Shown in pieces: positions 8,117 through 21,508 of a stretch of 64,000 nt of DNA. The notes under the pieces were generated by a model. That model ran no database searches, was not told where the DNA came from, and saw only the letters and a list, made by a program, of their open reading frames with translations. This DNA is from Azospirillum doebereinerae (lineage in GTDB: Bacteria > Pseudomonadota > Alphaproteobacteria > Azospirillales > Azospirillaceae), in the NCBI RefSeq assembly GCF_003989665.1, contig NZ_RZIJ01000018.1, positions 1 through 64,000 on the forward strand, given 5' to 3'. Position 1 is the stretch's first letter. Each line of letters opens with the position of its first letter. Both the position numbers and the translations under genes were made by a program.

Positions 8117-9090
8117 ACCTGCTCGCCCGCTACGCCGAGAGCATTTTCTGGATGGCCCGCTACATGGAGCGGGCCGAGAATCTCGCCCGCATCCTCGACG
8201 TGCACGAAAGCTTCTCCCGCGACACGCGCGGGGCGACGAACTGGTTCTCCATCGTCCAGCTGAACGCGGACGAGAAGGACTTCTTCAGCCGCCACGACCG
8301 CCCGACGGCCGAGGCGGTGATCCACTACTACATGTTCGACGCGCAGAACTCGAACTCGCTGCTGTCGATGCTGCGGATCGCCCGTGAGAACGCGCGCGCG
8401 CTGCGCCCCTGGATCTCGACCGAGATGTGGACGCAGATCAACGTGTTCCACAACAAGCTGCTGGAGATGTCGGTCAAGGACGTGGCGACGCAGAACCTGT
8501 CCAAGGTCTGCACCTGGATCAAGGAGGAGTGCCAGACCCACACCGGGATCACCGAGGGCACCTTCTACCGCGACCAAGGCTGGTATTTCTACCAGATGGG
8601 CAAGTACATCGAACGGGCGGACCAGACCACGCGCCTGCTCGACATCAAGTACCACACCCTGCTGCCCTCCCCGGCCGATGTCGGCTCGACGCTGGACGCC
8701 AGCCAATGGACGACGGTCCTGCGCTCGACCGCCGGCTACCACGCCTTCCGCCGCGTCTACCCGCGCGGCATGTCGCCGACCACGGTCGCCGGCTTCATGC
8801 TGTACAACGAGGGCTTCCCGCGCTCGGTCGTCATGTGCGTCCGCCAGATCGACGGCGTGCTGACCCGGATGCGCTCGCGCTACGAAATGCGCGGTGGCTC
8901 CAACGCGATGGAGCGGGTGGACGAGTTGCTGGCCGCCCTGCTGTCCCGCCCGATCGAGGCGGTGCTGCGCGACGGTCTGCACCAGTATCTCGACTGGGTC
9001 CAGTTGCAGCTCAGCGGAATCACCACCGAGATCGCCCAGGCGTTCTTCGGCGTGGACGCGCCGCTGGCTGTTCAGAGCCAGTCGCAGTAA
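8113..9090 (+). CDS. Alpha-E domain protein (COG2307)
   Basis: 325 residues starting at ATG 8113, which overlaps the stop of the ATP-grasp gene (ATGA). The N-terminus LARYAESIFWMARYMERAEN is the hallmark of the alpha-helical alpha-E domain, here covering the whole protein. FYRDQGWYFYQMGKYIERAD and VYPRGMSPTTVAGFMLYNEG are further conserved blocks. The role is unknown; alpha-E proteins are nearly always encoded beside circularly permuted ATP-grasp enzymes and are thought to work with them in a peptide-tagging or peptide-synthesis pathway. The following gene, bpt, begins 67 bp downstream on the same strand. Confidence 0.88.
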   Translation: MNLLARYAESIFWMARYMERAENLARILDVHESFSRDTRGATNWFSIVQLNADEKDFFSRHDRPTAEAVIHYYMFDAQNSNSLLSMLRIARENARALRPWISTEMWTQINVFHNKLLEMSVKDVATQNLSKVCTWIKEECQTHTGITEGTFYRDQGWYFYQMGKYIERADQTTRLLDIKYHTLLPSPADVGSTLDASQWTTVLRSTAGYHAFRRVYPRGMSPTTVAGFMLYNEGFPRSVVMCVRQIDGVLTRMRSRYEMRGGSNAMERVDELLAALLSRPIEAVLRDGLHQYLDWVQLQLSGITTEIAQAFFGVDAPLAVQSQSQ

Positions 9091-9157
9091 GCTGACCCGG
9101 CGGGGGCTTCCGGCCCCCGCCCTTCCCTTCCGTTGTGACGAGGCATCGTCGGTCAGC

Positions 9158-9898
9158 ATGTCGGTCATCCAGCCGCCGCAGCGCCCGTTGCAGCAATTCT
9201 TCCGGTCGGGGCCGATGCCCTGCCCCTACCTGCCGGGCCGGGTCGAGCGCAAGCTGTTCACCCGCTTGGTCGGTCCCTACGCGACCGAGGTGAACTCCAC
9301 GTTGTCGCGCGCCGGTTTCCGGCGCAGCCACGACATCGTCTATCGTCCGGTCTGCCCGAACTGCCAAGCCTGCGTCCCGGTCCGCGTCCCGGTCGCCGAG
9401 TTCGTGCCCACCCGCTCGCAGAGGCGGGTGATCAAGCTGAACCAGGACGTCCGCCTTATCGAGCGCCCGGCCTACGCAACGTCGGAGCAATACCGGCTGT
9501 TCGCACAGTACCAGAATTCCCGCCATGGCGAATCCGACATGGCGCGGATGGCGATGGGCGACTTCGCCGCGATGGTGGACGAAGGCCGCGCCGACACCAA
9601 CCTGCTGGAAGCCCGCGATTCGGAGAACCGGCTGATAGGCTGCATGCTGACCGACCGGCTGAGCGACGGGTTCTCCGCCGTCTACAGCTTCTACGACGCC
9701 AACCAGGAGCGCCGCAGCCTGGGCACCCACATGATCCTCGGCCTGATCGAACGGGCGCGGATGGCCGGAATGCCGCATGTCTATCTCGGCTACTGGATCG
9801 CCGGCAGCCGCAAGATGGCCTACAAGACACGCTTCCAGCCGCTGGAAGCGCTCGGTCCCGACGGCTGGCACCGACCGGTGATCGCGTCCGAAGACTAG
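9158..9898 (+). CDS. bpt: Aspartate/glutamate leucyltransferase (bacterial N-end rule)
   Basis: 246 residues from ATG 9158. Family markers are the N-terminal cysteine-containing block CPYLPGRVERKLFTRL, the VYRPVCPNCQACVPVRVPV motif, HGESDMARM and the acyltransferase-fold C-terminus SLGTHMILGLIERAR with VYLGYWIAGSRKMAYKTRF. Bpt transfers leucine from Leu-tRNA to N-terminal Asp or Glu of proteins, making them ClpS/ClpAP substrates. It sits behind an ATP-grasp/alpha-E pair. A 13-bp-stem palindrome follows the stop. Length and motif order match the family. Confidence 0.9.
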   Translation: MSVIQPPQRPLQQFFRSGPMPCPYLPGRVERKLFTRLVGPYATEVNSTLSRAGFRRSHDIVYRPVCPNCQACVPVRVPVAEFVPTRSQRRVIKLNQDVRLIERPAYATSEQYRLFAQYQNSRHGESDMARMAMGDFAAMVDEGRADTNLLEARDSENRLIGCMLTDRLSDGFSAVYSFYDANQERRSLGTHMILGLIERARMAGMPHVYLGYWIAGSRKMAYKTRFQPLEALGPDGWHRPVIASED

Positions 9899-9903
9899 CG
9901 CGT

Positions 9904-9932
9904 TTGCCCTCTCCCGAGACGGGAGAGGGCAA
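9904..9932. terminator. Perfect 13-bp-stem palindrome between convergent bpt and chemoreceptor genes
   Basis: TTGCCCTCTCCCG, a 3-base AGA loop, and the exact reverse complement. There is no T-run, so it may work as a bidirectional transcription barrier or belong to a repeat family. The same 13-base arm, apart from its outer bases, recurs at 57975-57997, and related arms occur within 4478-4613. Confidence 0.6.
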
Positions 9933-9936
9933 CAAG

Positions 9937-11628
9937 TCACGCGGCCTTGATGCGGGCGAGGAAGTCCTCGACATCGTGCCGCAGGGTTTCCGCCTGACGC
10001 GACAACTCTCCGGCGGCCCCCAGAACCTGGGTGGCGGCGCTGCCCGCCTCGCTTGCCGCCTGGGTCACGTGGATGATGCTGCCCGACACCTCCTGAGTGC
10101 CGCACGCGGCCTGCTGGACGCTGCGGGAGATCTCGTTGGTCGCCGCGCTCTGCTCCTCGATGGCGGCGGCGATGCCGGTGGTGATGTCGTTGATGCTGCC
10201 GATGGTGTCGCCGATCCCGGCGATGGCTTGGACCACGCCGTTGGTGGTCTGCTGGATCGCACCGATCTGCGCGGCGATCTCGTCGGTGGCCTTTGCCGTC
10301 TGCCCCGCGAGACTCTTGACCTCGCTCGCCACCACGGCGAAGCCCTTGCCCGCCTCGCCCGCGCGCGCCGCCTCGATGGTGGCGTTGAGCGCCAGCAGAT
10401 TCGTCTGGCTGGCGATGTCGGTGATCAGCCCGACCACCTCGCCGATCTTCTGGGCCGCTTCCGACAGGCTGCGCACCGCCTCGCTGGTCCGCGCCGCCTC
10501 GTTCACCGCCTTGCCGGCGATGTCGGCCGAACGCGTCACCTGACCGCCGATCTCGCGGATCGAACTGGCCATCTCCTCGGTCGCGGTGGCGACGGTCTGG
10601 ACGTTGGCGCTGGTCTGCTCGGCGGCGGACGCCACGACCGTTGCCTGGGTGTTGGTCTGTTGGGCCATCGCCGACATGCTCTGCGCGGTCGCGTCCAACT
10701 CGGACGCCGCCGAGGACACGGTGCGCAGCGCGGCGGCGGCGGAGCTTTCGAAACCGGCAACCAGACGGTCGACGGCCTCGACCCGCCGCTGCTTGGCCTC
10801 GCGGTCGGCGGCCTGGAGCCCCACCAGCCGGTCGGCCTCGATCAGCCCATCCTTGAACACCTGGACCGCGCGGGCCATGGCGCCGATCTCGTCCCGGCGC
10901 TCCGTCCCGGTGACGGCGACGGACAGGTCATGACCGGCCAGTCCGCCCATGATTCCCGTCATCTCCTGGATCGGGCGCACCACCGTGGCGATCATCATCC
11001 AGCCGGCGGCGGCGCAGACCAGCACGACCAGCAGGATCGCCGCGGCGATCAGACCGGTGCTGGTCTTGTAGATGGCCTCACCCTGGTTGGCCGCCCGCAC
11101 GCCTTCCCGCTGGTTGAAGTCCATCAACTCCTGCAAAATTCCTTTGGCCATGCGGAACTGCTCCCGCGAGGCTCCGCGATACACCCCGCCGGCAGCCTGG
11201 GTTTCGCCGGTGCGCGACAGGGGCTGAAGCTGTTCGTTGCTGATCGCCAGGTAGGTTTCCCAGCTCGCCACGAACTTGCGGTAGGTCTCGGTTTCCCAGC
11301 CGGGGGTCAGGATCGCCTCGTAAGCCTTGCGGCGCTCCGCGATGGTCTTGACGATCTCGGCAAGGCTGCGCTCCTCCATGTTGAGGTCGGCAGCCGAGGT
11401 CGCCATGACGTGGGCGCCCTCGATAACCCGATAGAAATCGAACGCCGTGTACAGACCCGCCACCACCGTGACCGACGGCAGCCAGTTGTCGCGGATTTCG
11501 GCCGCCTCGCCGTTCACCGCCGACAGGCGGCTGACCGAAAATCCGCCAAGGCCGATGGCGCACACCAGAACGATCGCAAAAGCCGCGATGGCTTTGACCT
11601 TCACCGACACGTTCGACAACCCGGACAT
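9937..11628 (-). CDS. Methyl-accepting chemotaxis protein
   Basis: 563 residues from ATG 11628, preceded by AAAGGAG at ideal spacing; the open frame extends upstream but without coding character. Membrane helices lie at about 11-33 and 190-212, flanking a periplasmic four-helix-bundle sensor of about 150 residues. A HAMP domain follows (about 213-265), then the coiled-coil signalling domain (about 290-560). The hairpin tip contains [20 protein letters not shown] and [20 protein letters not shown]. No CheR-docking pentapeptide is seen at the C-terminus. The ligand is unknown; proximity to a TRAP transporter may be coincidental. Confidence 0.92.
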   Translation of the reverse strand: MSGLSNVSVKVKAIAAFAIVLVCAIGLGGFSVSRLSAVNGEAAEIRDNWLPSVTVVAGLYTAFDFYRVIEGAHVMATSAADLNMEERSLAEIVKTIAERRKAYEAILTPGWETETYRKFVASWETYLAISNEQLQPLSRTGETQAAGGVYRGASREQFRMAKGILQELMDFNQREGVRAANQGEAIYKTSTGLIAAAILLVVLVCAAAGWMMIATVVRPIQEMTGIMGGLAGHDLSVAVTGTERRDEIGAMARAVQVFKDGLIEADRLVGLQAADREAKQRRVEAVDRLVAGFESSAAAALRTVSSAASELDATAQSMSAMAQQTNTQATVVASAAEQTSANVQTVATATEEMASSIREIGGQVTRSADIAGKAVNEAARTSEAVRSLSEAAQKIGEVVGLITDIASQTNLLALNATIEAARAGEAGKGFAVVASEVKSLAGQTAKATDEIAAQIGAIQQTTNGVVQAIAGIGDTIGSINDITTGIAAAIEEQSAATNEISRSVQQAACGTQEVSGSIIHVTQAASEAGSAATQVLGAAGELSRQAETLRHDVEDFLARIKAA

Positions 11629-12152
11629 TGCTCGCTCCTTTTCCGTCAGCCCACCGCGCACCATACCGCCACGACCCCTGGCCCCCACGATGGGGTCAAC
11701 CCGGATTTCGCATATTGGCGCATGACCGTACCGGTCACCCGAAACAGAGCAAGCGGCGTGCCGGGTTTCCGCAAGCGGGCCGTCGATCGACTGCCTCATG
11801 AGTTATCAAGCGGTTCGCGCGGCTCCCCACGGGGCTCCAGCGTCCGGAAAAGCACCCGAGAACGGAGCATGGCTTCAACGGTTCCGAGGTTGCGTTGCAA
11901 ATTGCGATCCTACCGACGGAAGACGCGAAGAAACACACTGGACAACACCGGCTGGCCATCGCCGAACTACGTGGTTCTACTTAGCCCCTTGGTATCGCTT
12001 GCAAGTCGCTGAGCCGAAAGGAATATTCCTGCGTGATCCTATCTTTTGGTGTAATCTCTTCCCACGCCGCGCCGTCCTTTTGAACCGGTGGCGAGGCAGA
12101 AACAAAAGCAAAAGGGGGCCAACGCGCCCCGTGCAACAGGGAGGTTTCTCCA
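11629..12152. other. Intergenic region upstream of the chemoreceptor and the TRAP permease genes
   Basis: 524 bp between divergent genes. I see no convincing gene. A -12/-24 sigma-54 element was looked for because TRAP dicarboxylate systems often use one: TTGGTATCGCTTGCA at about 11989 has the wrong GG-to-GC spacing. A GGGAGG Shine-Dalgarno site lies at 12139-12144 before dctQ. Promoters for both flanking genes should be here but could not be defined. Confidence 0.4.
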
Positions 12153-12692
12153 TTGAGAGTCCTGCTCAAGATAAGCGGGCTGATCGATGCCTTGAACAAT
12201 GGCATCGGCAAACTCGTCTATTGGCTGGTGCTGGTCGCCGTCATCGTCAGCGCGGGCAACGCGGTCATCCGCTACAGCCTGCACATCAGTTCCAACGCCT
12301 GGCTGGAACTGCAGTGGTATCTGTTCTCGGCGGTGTTCCTGCTGTGCGCGGGCTACACGTTCCAGCGCAACGAACACATCCGCATCGACATCTTCCTCGG
12401 CCGCTTCTCCAAGCGCGTGCAGGCGGCGGTGGACATCTTCGGGATCGTGGTCTTCCTGTTCCCGATGTCGATCCTGATCATGGTGCTGTCCTGGCCCATG
12501 TTCCTGGACAGCTACATGACCCACGAGATGTCGAGCGACGCCGGCGGCCTGCTACGCTGGCCCGCCAAAATCCTGGTTCCGGCCGGCTTCTTCCTGCTGA
12601 CCGTGCAAGGTGTGTCCGAATTGATCAAACGCATCGCGTATCTGGCCGGCCTCATCGACGAGCCGGGCGAAAAGATGCACGGCCACTCGTAA
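12153..12692 (+). CDS. dctQ: TRAP transporter small permease subunit
   Basis: 179 residues starting at TTG 12153, with CAGGGAGG about 7 bases upstream. The protein has four predicted membrane helices, and FQRNEHIRIDIFLGRFSKRV between helices 2 and 3 is the DctQ signature. The small subunit assembles with DctM to move solute with Na+ after delivery by a periplasmic binding protein. The dctM start is 18 bp downstream. The type resembles the mannitol/chloroaromatic-compound TRAP group rather than C4-dicarboxylate DctPQM, judging by similarity of all three components. The solute is unknown. Confidence 0.88.
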   Translation: MRVLLKISGLIDALNNGIGKLVYWLVLVAVIVSAGNAVIRYSLHISSNAWLELQWYLFSAVFLLCAGYTFQRNEHIRIDIFLGRFSKRVQAAVDIFGIVVFLFPMSILIMVLSWPMFLDSYMTHEMSSDAGGLLRWPAKILVPAGFFLLTVQGVSELIKRIAYLAGLIDEPGEKMHGHS

Positions 12693-12710
12693 GGACCGGG
12701 AGCGACACAC

Positions 12711-14210
12711 ATGGTCGAGTTCTTTACCGCCAACATGGCGCCGATGATGTTCGGCGCCCTGGTGCTTTTCCTGTTGATGGGCTTCCCGGTCGCCTTCGCG
12801 CTGGCCGCCAACGGTCTGGTCTTCGGCCTGATCGGCATGGAACTGGGCTTGCTGACCCCGGCGTTGATGCAGGCGCTGCCGGAACGCGTGTTCGGCATCA
12901 TGCGCAACGACACGCTGCTGGCCATCCCCTTCTTCACCTTCATGGGTCTGATCCTCGAACGCTCCGGCATGGCCGAGGATCTGCTCGACACCATCGGGCA
13001 ACTGTTCGGCCCGATCCGCGGTGGTCTGGCCTACGCGGTCATCTTCGTCGGCGCGTTGCTGGCGGCGACGACGGGCGTGGTTGCGGCCTCGGTCATCTCG
13101 ATGGGGCTGATCTCGCTGCCAATCATGCTGCGCTACGGCTACGACCGGCGGGTCGCCAGCGGCGTCATCGCCGCGTCCGGCACGCTGGCCCAGATCATCC
13201 CGCCCTCGCTGGTGCTGATCGTGCTGGCCGACCAGCTCGGCCGGTCGGTCGGCGACATGTACGCCGGCGCGCTGATCCCCGGCCTCGTCTTGACCGGCCT
13301 CTACGCCCTCTACATCTTCGGGACCAGCATCATCCGCCCGCAAGCCGTCCCGGCGCTCCCGCTGGAGGCCCGGACCCTGCACGGCATGAAGCTGTTCATC
13401 CGCGTGATCACCACGCTGGTGCCGCCGCTGGTTCTGATCTTCCTGGTGCTGGGCACGATCTTCGTCGGCATCGCCACCCCGACGGAGGGCGGCGCGATGG
13501 GCGCCGCCGGCGCCATCCTGCTGGCTCTCGCCAAGAAACAGCTGGGTTGGGGACTCCTGCGGCAGGCGATGGACTCGACGGCAAAGCTGTCGTCCTTCGT
13601 GGTGTTCATCCTGATCGGTTCGACCGTGTTCGGTCTCGTCTTCCGCGCGGTCAACGGCGATCTTTGGGTCGAGCATCTGCTGATCGGCCTGCCCGGCGGC
13701 CAACTCGGCTTCCTGATCGTCTGCAACATCCTGATCTTCGTTCTCGCCTTCTTCCTCGACTTCTTCGAGCTGGCCTTCATCATCGTGCCGCTGCTGGGGC
13801 CGGTGGCGGACAAGCTGGGCATCGACCTGATCTGGTTCGGCGTGCTGCTGGGCGTCAACATGCAGACCAGCTTCATGCACCCGCCCTTCGGCTTCGCGCT
13901 GTTCTTCCTGCGCAGCGTGGCGCCCAAGGTCGATTACACCGACAAGATCACCGGCAAGCTGATCGCCAAGGTCACGACCGGCCAGATCTACTGGGGCGCC
14001 GTGCCCTTCGTCATCATCCAGCTGATCATGGTGGCGCTGGTCATCGCCTTCCCCAGCCTGGTCGATGCCGGCTTGGACCATGGTCCGGCAATCGATCTGG
14101 ACAAGGTGAAGATCGAGATTCCGTCCTTCGAGGACGATGCCGCCCCGCCCTTCCCCGGACAGAGCGACGATTCGAACAACGACATCATGAAGCAGTTCCA
14201 GCAGAAGTAA
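12711..14210 (+). CDS. dctM: TRAP transporter large permease subunit
   Basis: 499 residues, about 12 membrane helices, starting MVEFFTANMAPMMFGALVLF. Family blocks include IPFFTFMGLILERSGMAEDL, SGTLAQIIPPSLVLIVLADQ, ATPTEGGAMGAAGAI and MQTSFMHPPFGFALFFLRSV. It is longer than usual because of a hydrophilic, Asp-rich cytoplasmic-type tail of about 40 residues (DKVKIEIPSFEDD to the end). DctM forms the elevator-like transport domain. It is followed by two terminators and faces the binding-protein gene on the opposite strand. Confidence 0.92.
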   Translation: MVEFFTANMAPMMFGALVLFLLMGFPVAFALAANGLVFGLIGMELGLLTPALMQALPERVFGIMRNDTLLAIPFFTFMGLILERSGMAEDLLDTIGQLFGPIRGGLAYAVIFVGALLAATTGVVAASVISMGLISLPIMLRYGYDRRVASGVIAASGTLAQIIPPSLVLIVLADQLGRSVGDMYAGALIPGLVLTGLYALYIFGTSIIRPQAVPALPLEARTLHGMKLFIRVITTLVPPLVLIFLVLGTIFVGIATPTEGGAMGAAGAILLALAKKQLGWGLLRQAMDSTAKLSSFVVFILIGSTVFGLVFRAVNGDLWVEHLLIGLPGGQLGFLIVCNILIFVLAFFLDFFELAFIIVPLLGPVADKLGIDLIWFGVLLGVNMQTSFMHPPFGFALFFLRSVAPKVDYTDKITGKLIAKVTTGQIYWGAVPFVIIQLIMVALVIAFPSLVDAGLDHGPAIDLDKVKIEIPSFEDDAAPPFPGQSDDSNNDIMKQFQQK

Positions 14211-14228
14211 CGCTTCGAGCGCGCAGCG

Positions 14229-14258
14229 AAAGGGGCCAGGACTTTCTGGCCCCTTTTT
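14229..14258 (+). terminator. Rho-independent terminator of the TRAP permease genes
   Basis: AAAGGGGCCAG, short loop, CTGGCCCC followed by five T residues, 19 bp after the dctM stop. A classic intrinsic terminator. Confidence 0.85.
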
Positions 14259-14301
14259 CGTGCGGAAACGGCATGGTGCTCCTGTTTCAAGCGGACACGC
14301 A

Positions 14302-14333
14302 AAAAAGGCCTCGCTGCTGCGAGGCCTTTTCTT
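14302..14333. terminator. Bidirectional terminator between dctM and dctP
   Basis: AAAAAGGCCTCGC, TGCT loop, GCGAGGCCTTTT. A-run and T-run on the two sides make it functional for both converging transcripts. Confidence 0.88.
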
Positions 14334-14354
14334 TTTTGATCTGCCGAACCGTTT

Positions 14355-18047
<3,693 letters not shown>

Positions 18048-18065
18048 ACGCCTTTTCTACCAGCT

Positions 18066-18788
18066 CTAGCGCGGGTGCGCTACCGCGTTCGCGTAACGTT
18101 CTCTCAATCGCTCGCGCGCGGGCGGCAGTGGGCCGTTGAGCAGATGGCGCTCCAGGAAATGGCCGGTCAGGCGCAGGCCGCTCTGGACCTCCGCCGGTCC
18201 GCCGCCGCCGCGCCCGGCCAGGAAATCGGGCAGCGGCAGCAACCGGTTCCGGTAGGGCTCCCCCACCGACGCGGTGACGGCGCGCCCGGTGCGCGGGCTG
18301 ACATAGGCGAGGTAGTCATTGGCGCCGGACACGGCGCAGCGGTCGAGATCCAGCCCGAATCCAAGCTCGGCCAGCAGCCCGATCTCCCAGCGCACATAAG
18401 CCTCCGCCCAGGCCGGCGTGCCGAGCAGGCCGAACAGCGCCAGCAGACCGTCGAACAATCCTGGATGCGCTTGGTGTTCTGGCGTCGCTGCCTCCACCAG
18501 GGCGCAGGCGCTGGTCAGCGCGGCCAGCGACGCCGGATCGTCGAAGAAATCGGCGGCGTAGCCCTTCACCGCCTCCAGCGTGAAATGGCCGAGGTGCTCG
18601 GCCAGCCGCCCGCGCCAGCGCACGGCGACCAGCGTTCCCGGCTCCAGCGCGCCGCGCAGCCGGGGGGAGCGCCCGCCCATGACCATGCCGGCGTGCCGCC
18701 CATGCTCGCGGGTCAGCAACGTGGCGACGGCCGATCCCTCACCCTGCGGGCGGGACGACAGAAGGATGCCCTGATCGGACCATTCCAT
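18066..18788 (-). CDS. recO: DNA repair protein RecO
   Basis: 240 residues from ATG 18788 (MEWSDQGILLSSRPQGEGSA), which matches the RecO OB-fold N-terminus. The open frame upstream (to 18872) has no family match. The core has YLAYVSPRTGRAVTASVGEP near the C-terminus and the helical middle expected of RecO. The zinc-binding cysteines found in some RecO proteins are not conserved here. RecO loads RecA on SSB-coated single-stranded DNA together with RecR. It precedes parC by 18 bp. Confidence 0.88.
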   Translation of the reverse strand: MEWSDQGILLSSRPQGEGSAVATLLTREHGRHAGMVMGGRSPRLRGALEPGTLVAVRWRGRLAEHLGHFTLEAVKGYAADFFDDPASLAALTSACALVEAATPEHQAHPGLFDGLLALFGLLGTPAWAEAYVRWEIGLLAELGFGLDLDRCAVSGANDYLAYVSPRTGRAVTASVGEPYRNRLLPLPDFLAGRGGGGPAEVQSGLRLTGHFLERHLLNGPLPPARERLRERYANAVAHPR

Positions 18789-18912
18789 GAACAAAGCTCT
18801 ATCAGGACGGCGAAAACCTCGCCAGAGGGCTTTTGCCGCAACACCGCGTCGCGGCGTGATGAATTCATACACCGCATCGTGTTCATTGTTCCTTCACCAA
18901 GCCGCCGCTAGG

Positions 18913-21477
18913 ATGGCGCACATTGCAATCGACGGTGGACCGCCCCGCCGAACATCGGGGGCCGACGAGGGGGTCTTGGGCAACAGCATCGACCGATATC
19001 TCCTGGCGGAAAAGGCCGGCTCCGAGGGCGTTTGGGATTGGGATCTGCGCAGCGACACGCTGTACCTCTCCCCCCGCTTCAAGGATTTCCTCGGCCTCGC
19101 GCAGGGCGACGTGAACCGGCCCAACGACTGGCTGTCCCTGGTGCACGCCGAGGACGTCGATTGGTTGCACGCCTCCTTCGAAGCGCAGATGGTCGGCCTC
19201 TCCGTGCCGTTCCAGATCGAGCACCGGGTTCGCCGCGCCGATTCCGCGAGCGTCGGCGACGCGCGCTGGCGCTGGCTGGTCTGCCGGGGCATGGCAGTGA
19301 TGGACGACCGGGGCGAACCGATCCGGCTGGTCGGCTCCGTCTCCGACATCACCGACCGCAAGATCGCCGAGCAGGAGCTGCGCAAAAGCGAGGAGCGCTA
19401 CGCGTTGGCCGCCGCCGCCAGCAACGACGGCCTCTACGACTGGGACCTCGTCACCGACCGCGTCTATTACTCGCCGCGCTGGGCGTCGCTGCTGGGGCTT
19501 TCGGCCAGCGACCTGACCGACAGCCCGCAGGAGTGGCTGGGCCGAGTCCACCACGAAGACCATCCCACCCTGATCGACGCCTTGGCCGCGCTGAGCTGGC
19601 AAGACGCGGAAGGCTTCAAGCTCGAATACCGCATCCGCAACGCCGAGGGCGCCATCCGCTGGATGGCCTGCCGCGGCATCGCCGTGCTCGACCCCGCCGG
19701 GAAACCGATCCGGCTGGTCGGCAGCCAGGCCGACGTGACCGACCGCAAGACCGCCGAGCAGCGCCTGCGCCAGAGCGAGGAGCGCTACGCGCTCGCCGCC
19801 GCCGGGGCCGCCGACGGGCTGTGGGACTGGAACGTCGACAGCGGCGACGTCTATTACTCGCCGCGCTGGAAATCGATGCTCGGCTACGGCGAGCCGGAGA
19901 TCTCCAGCACCATCGCCGAATGGTTCGACCGCGTCGTGGCAAGCGACCTGGACGGCCTGCGCACCGCCGTCAACCTGCACCTCACCGGCGAGCGCAACCA
20001 CCTCCAGCACGAGTTCCGCATCCGCCGCGCCGACGGCGACGAATCCTGGATGCTGGTGCGCGGTCTGGCCGTGCGCAACGACAAGGGCTGCGCCGTCCGC
20101 ATGGCCGGCTCGATGACCGACATCACCGCGCGCAAGAAGGCCGAACAGCAGTTGCTGTTCGACGCCTTCCACGACGCGATGACCGGCCTGCCCAACCGCA
20201 CCCTGCTGCTCGACCGCATCGGTCAGGCGCTGGACCGCAACCGGCGGGCGGGCGGCGGACGACAATTCGCGACGATCCTGATCGACCTCGACCGCTTCAA
20301 GTCGATCAACGACGCGCTCGGCACCACCACCGGCGACCGCCTGCTGCGGATCATCGCCAAGCGGCTGGATAACACCCGGCGGGTCGGCGACACGCTGGCC
20401 CGGCTGTCGGCCGACGAGTTCGCCATTCTGCTGGACGACATCGGCGACGTCGGCGACGGGCTGGGCGCGGCCGAGCGCATGGCTCAGGCGATCTCCCGTC
20501 CGGTCACGCTGGACGGCCACGACATCGTGCTGACCGCCTCCATCGGCATCGCGTTGAGCGCCACCGGCTACGAGCACGCCGAGGACATGCTGCGCGACGC
20601 CAGCCTCGCCATGTACCGCGCCAAATCGGGCGGGCGGGCGCGGATCGACGTGTTCGACGGCAATCTGCGCCGGCAGGCGATGACCACCATGCGGACCGAG
20701 GCCGATCTCCGCGCCGCGCTGGAACTGGGGCAGCTCTGCCTCTACTACCAGCCCATCGTGTCGCTGCGCCACGGCGGCATCGCCGGGTTCGAGGCGCTGA
20801 TGCGCTGGAACCATCCGGAGCGCGGCCTCGTCCCGCCCAACGACTTCATCCCGCTGGCCGAGGAGTCCGGCCTGATCGTGCCGATGGGCCGCTGGGCGTT
20901 GCAGGAGGCGACCCGGCAACTCGTGGCGTGGCAATTGCTGTTCCCCCGCCCGACCCCGCTGTTCATGAGCGTCAACGTCTCTTCCCGCCAGTTCCGCGAC
21001 GACGATCTGGTGAGCGTGGTGCGCGACCTGCTGAACGAGACCGGCATCCCGCCGTCGAGCCTGAAGCTGGAACTGACCGAAAGCCTGCTGATGGAGAACC
21101 CGGCCAAATGCCGGGCGCTGATGCAGAGCATCCGCGACATGGACGTCCGGCTGTCGATCGACGATTTCGGGACCGGCTATTCCTCGCTGGCCTATCTGCA
21201 CAGCTTCCCGGTCGACACGCTGAAGATCGACCGCACCTTCGTCCAGGCGGTCTCGACGGGCGAGGGCAACGCCGCCATCGTCCACGTCATCTCCACGCTG
21301 GCCACCATCCTGAACATGGACGCGGTGGCCGAGGGCGTCGAAACCGAACAGGAAGCCGAATACCTGCGCGACATCATGTGTCAATACGCGCAAGGTTATC
21401 ACTTCGCCCGCCCGGCGCCGGCCGAAACCGTCGAGCGCCTGCTGGTGGCCGAAACCGAACGCGCGCTGGCCTCCTAG
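18913..21477 (+). CDS. Triple-PAS GGDEF-EAL protein, probable c-di-GMP phosphodiesterase
   Basis: About 854 residues from ATG 18913; the true start is uncertain (frame open from 18787, TTG at 18976 possible). Three PAS/PAC repeats (about 30-150, 160-280, 290-405), each ending in a GS.aDITdRK motif, precede a diguanylate cyclase-like domain and an EAL domain. The cyclase signature is degenerate, SADEF at 20407-20421 instead of GGDEF, so cyclase activity is probably lost. The EAL domain looks intact: FEALMRWNHPE, LKLELTESLL and DDFGTGYSSLAYL. The three PAS domains are closely similar and look duplicated. It is divergent from recO. Confidence 0.9.
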   Translation: MAHIAIDGGPPRRTSGADEGVLGNSIDRYLLAEKAGSEGVWDWDLRSDTLYLSPRFKDFLGLAQGDVNRPNDWLSLVHAEDVDWLHASFEAQMVGLSVPFQIEHRVRRADSASVGDARWRWLVCRGMAVMDDRGEPIRLVGSVSDITDRKIAEQELRKSEERYALAAAASNDGLYDWDLVTDRVYYSPRWASLLGLSASDLTDSPQEWLGRVHHEDHPTLIDALAALSWQDAEGFKLEYRIRNAEGAIRWMACRGIAVLDPAGKPIRLVGSQADVTDRKTAEQRLRQSEERYALAAAGAADGLWDWNVDSGDVYYSPRWKSMLGYGEPEISSTIAEWFDRVVASDLDGLRTAVNLHLTGERNHLQHEFRIRRADGDESWMLVRGLAVRNDKGCAVRMAGSMTDITARKKAEQQLLFDAFHDAMTGLPNRTLLLDRIGQALDRNRRAGGGRQFATILIDLDRFKSINDALGTTTGDRLLRIIAKRLDNTRRVGDTLARLSADEFAILLDDIGDVGDGLGAAERMAQAISRPVTLDGHDIVLTASIGIALSATGYEHAEDMLRDASLAMYRAKSGGRARIDVFDGNLRRQAMTTMRTEADLRAALELGQLCLYYQPIVSLRHGGIAGFEALMRWNHPERGLVPPNDFIPLAEESGLIVPMGRWALQEATRQLVAWQLLFPRPTPLFMSVNVSSRQFRDDDLVSVVRDLLNETGIPPSSLKLELTESLLMENPAKCRALMQSIRDMDVRLSIDDFGTGYSSLAYLHSFPVDTLKIDRTFVQAVSTGEGNAAIVHVISTLATILNMDAVAEGVETEQEAEYLRDIMCQYAQGYHFARPAPAETVERLLVAETERALAS

Positions 21478-21508
21478 GCAACCCGCACTACCCAAGGAGT
21501 TTTCCCGC

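Noticed and set aside
11985-12002. Possible sigma-54 site before the TRAP genes
   Set aside because: GG to GC spacing is 8 bases instead of 10.
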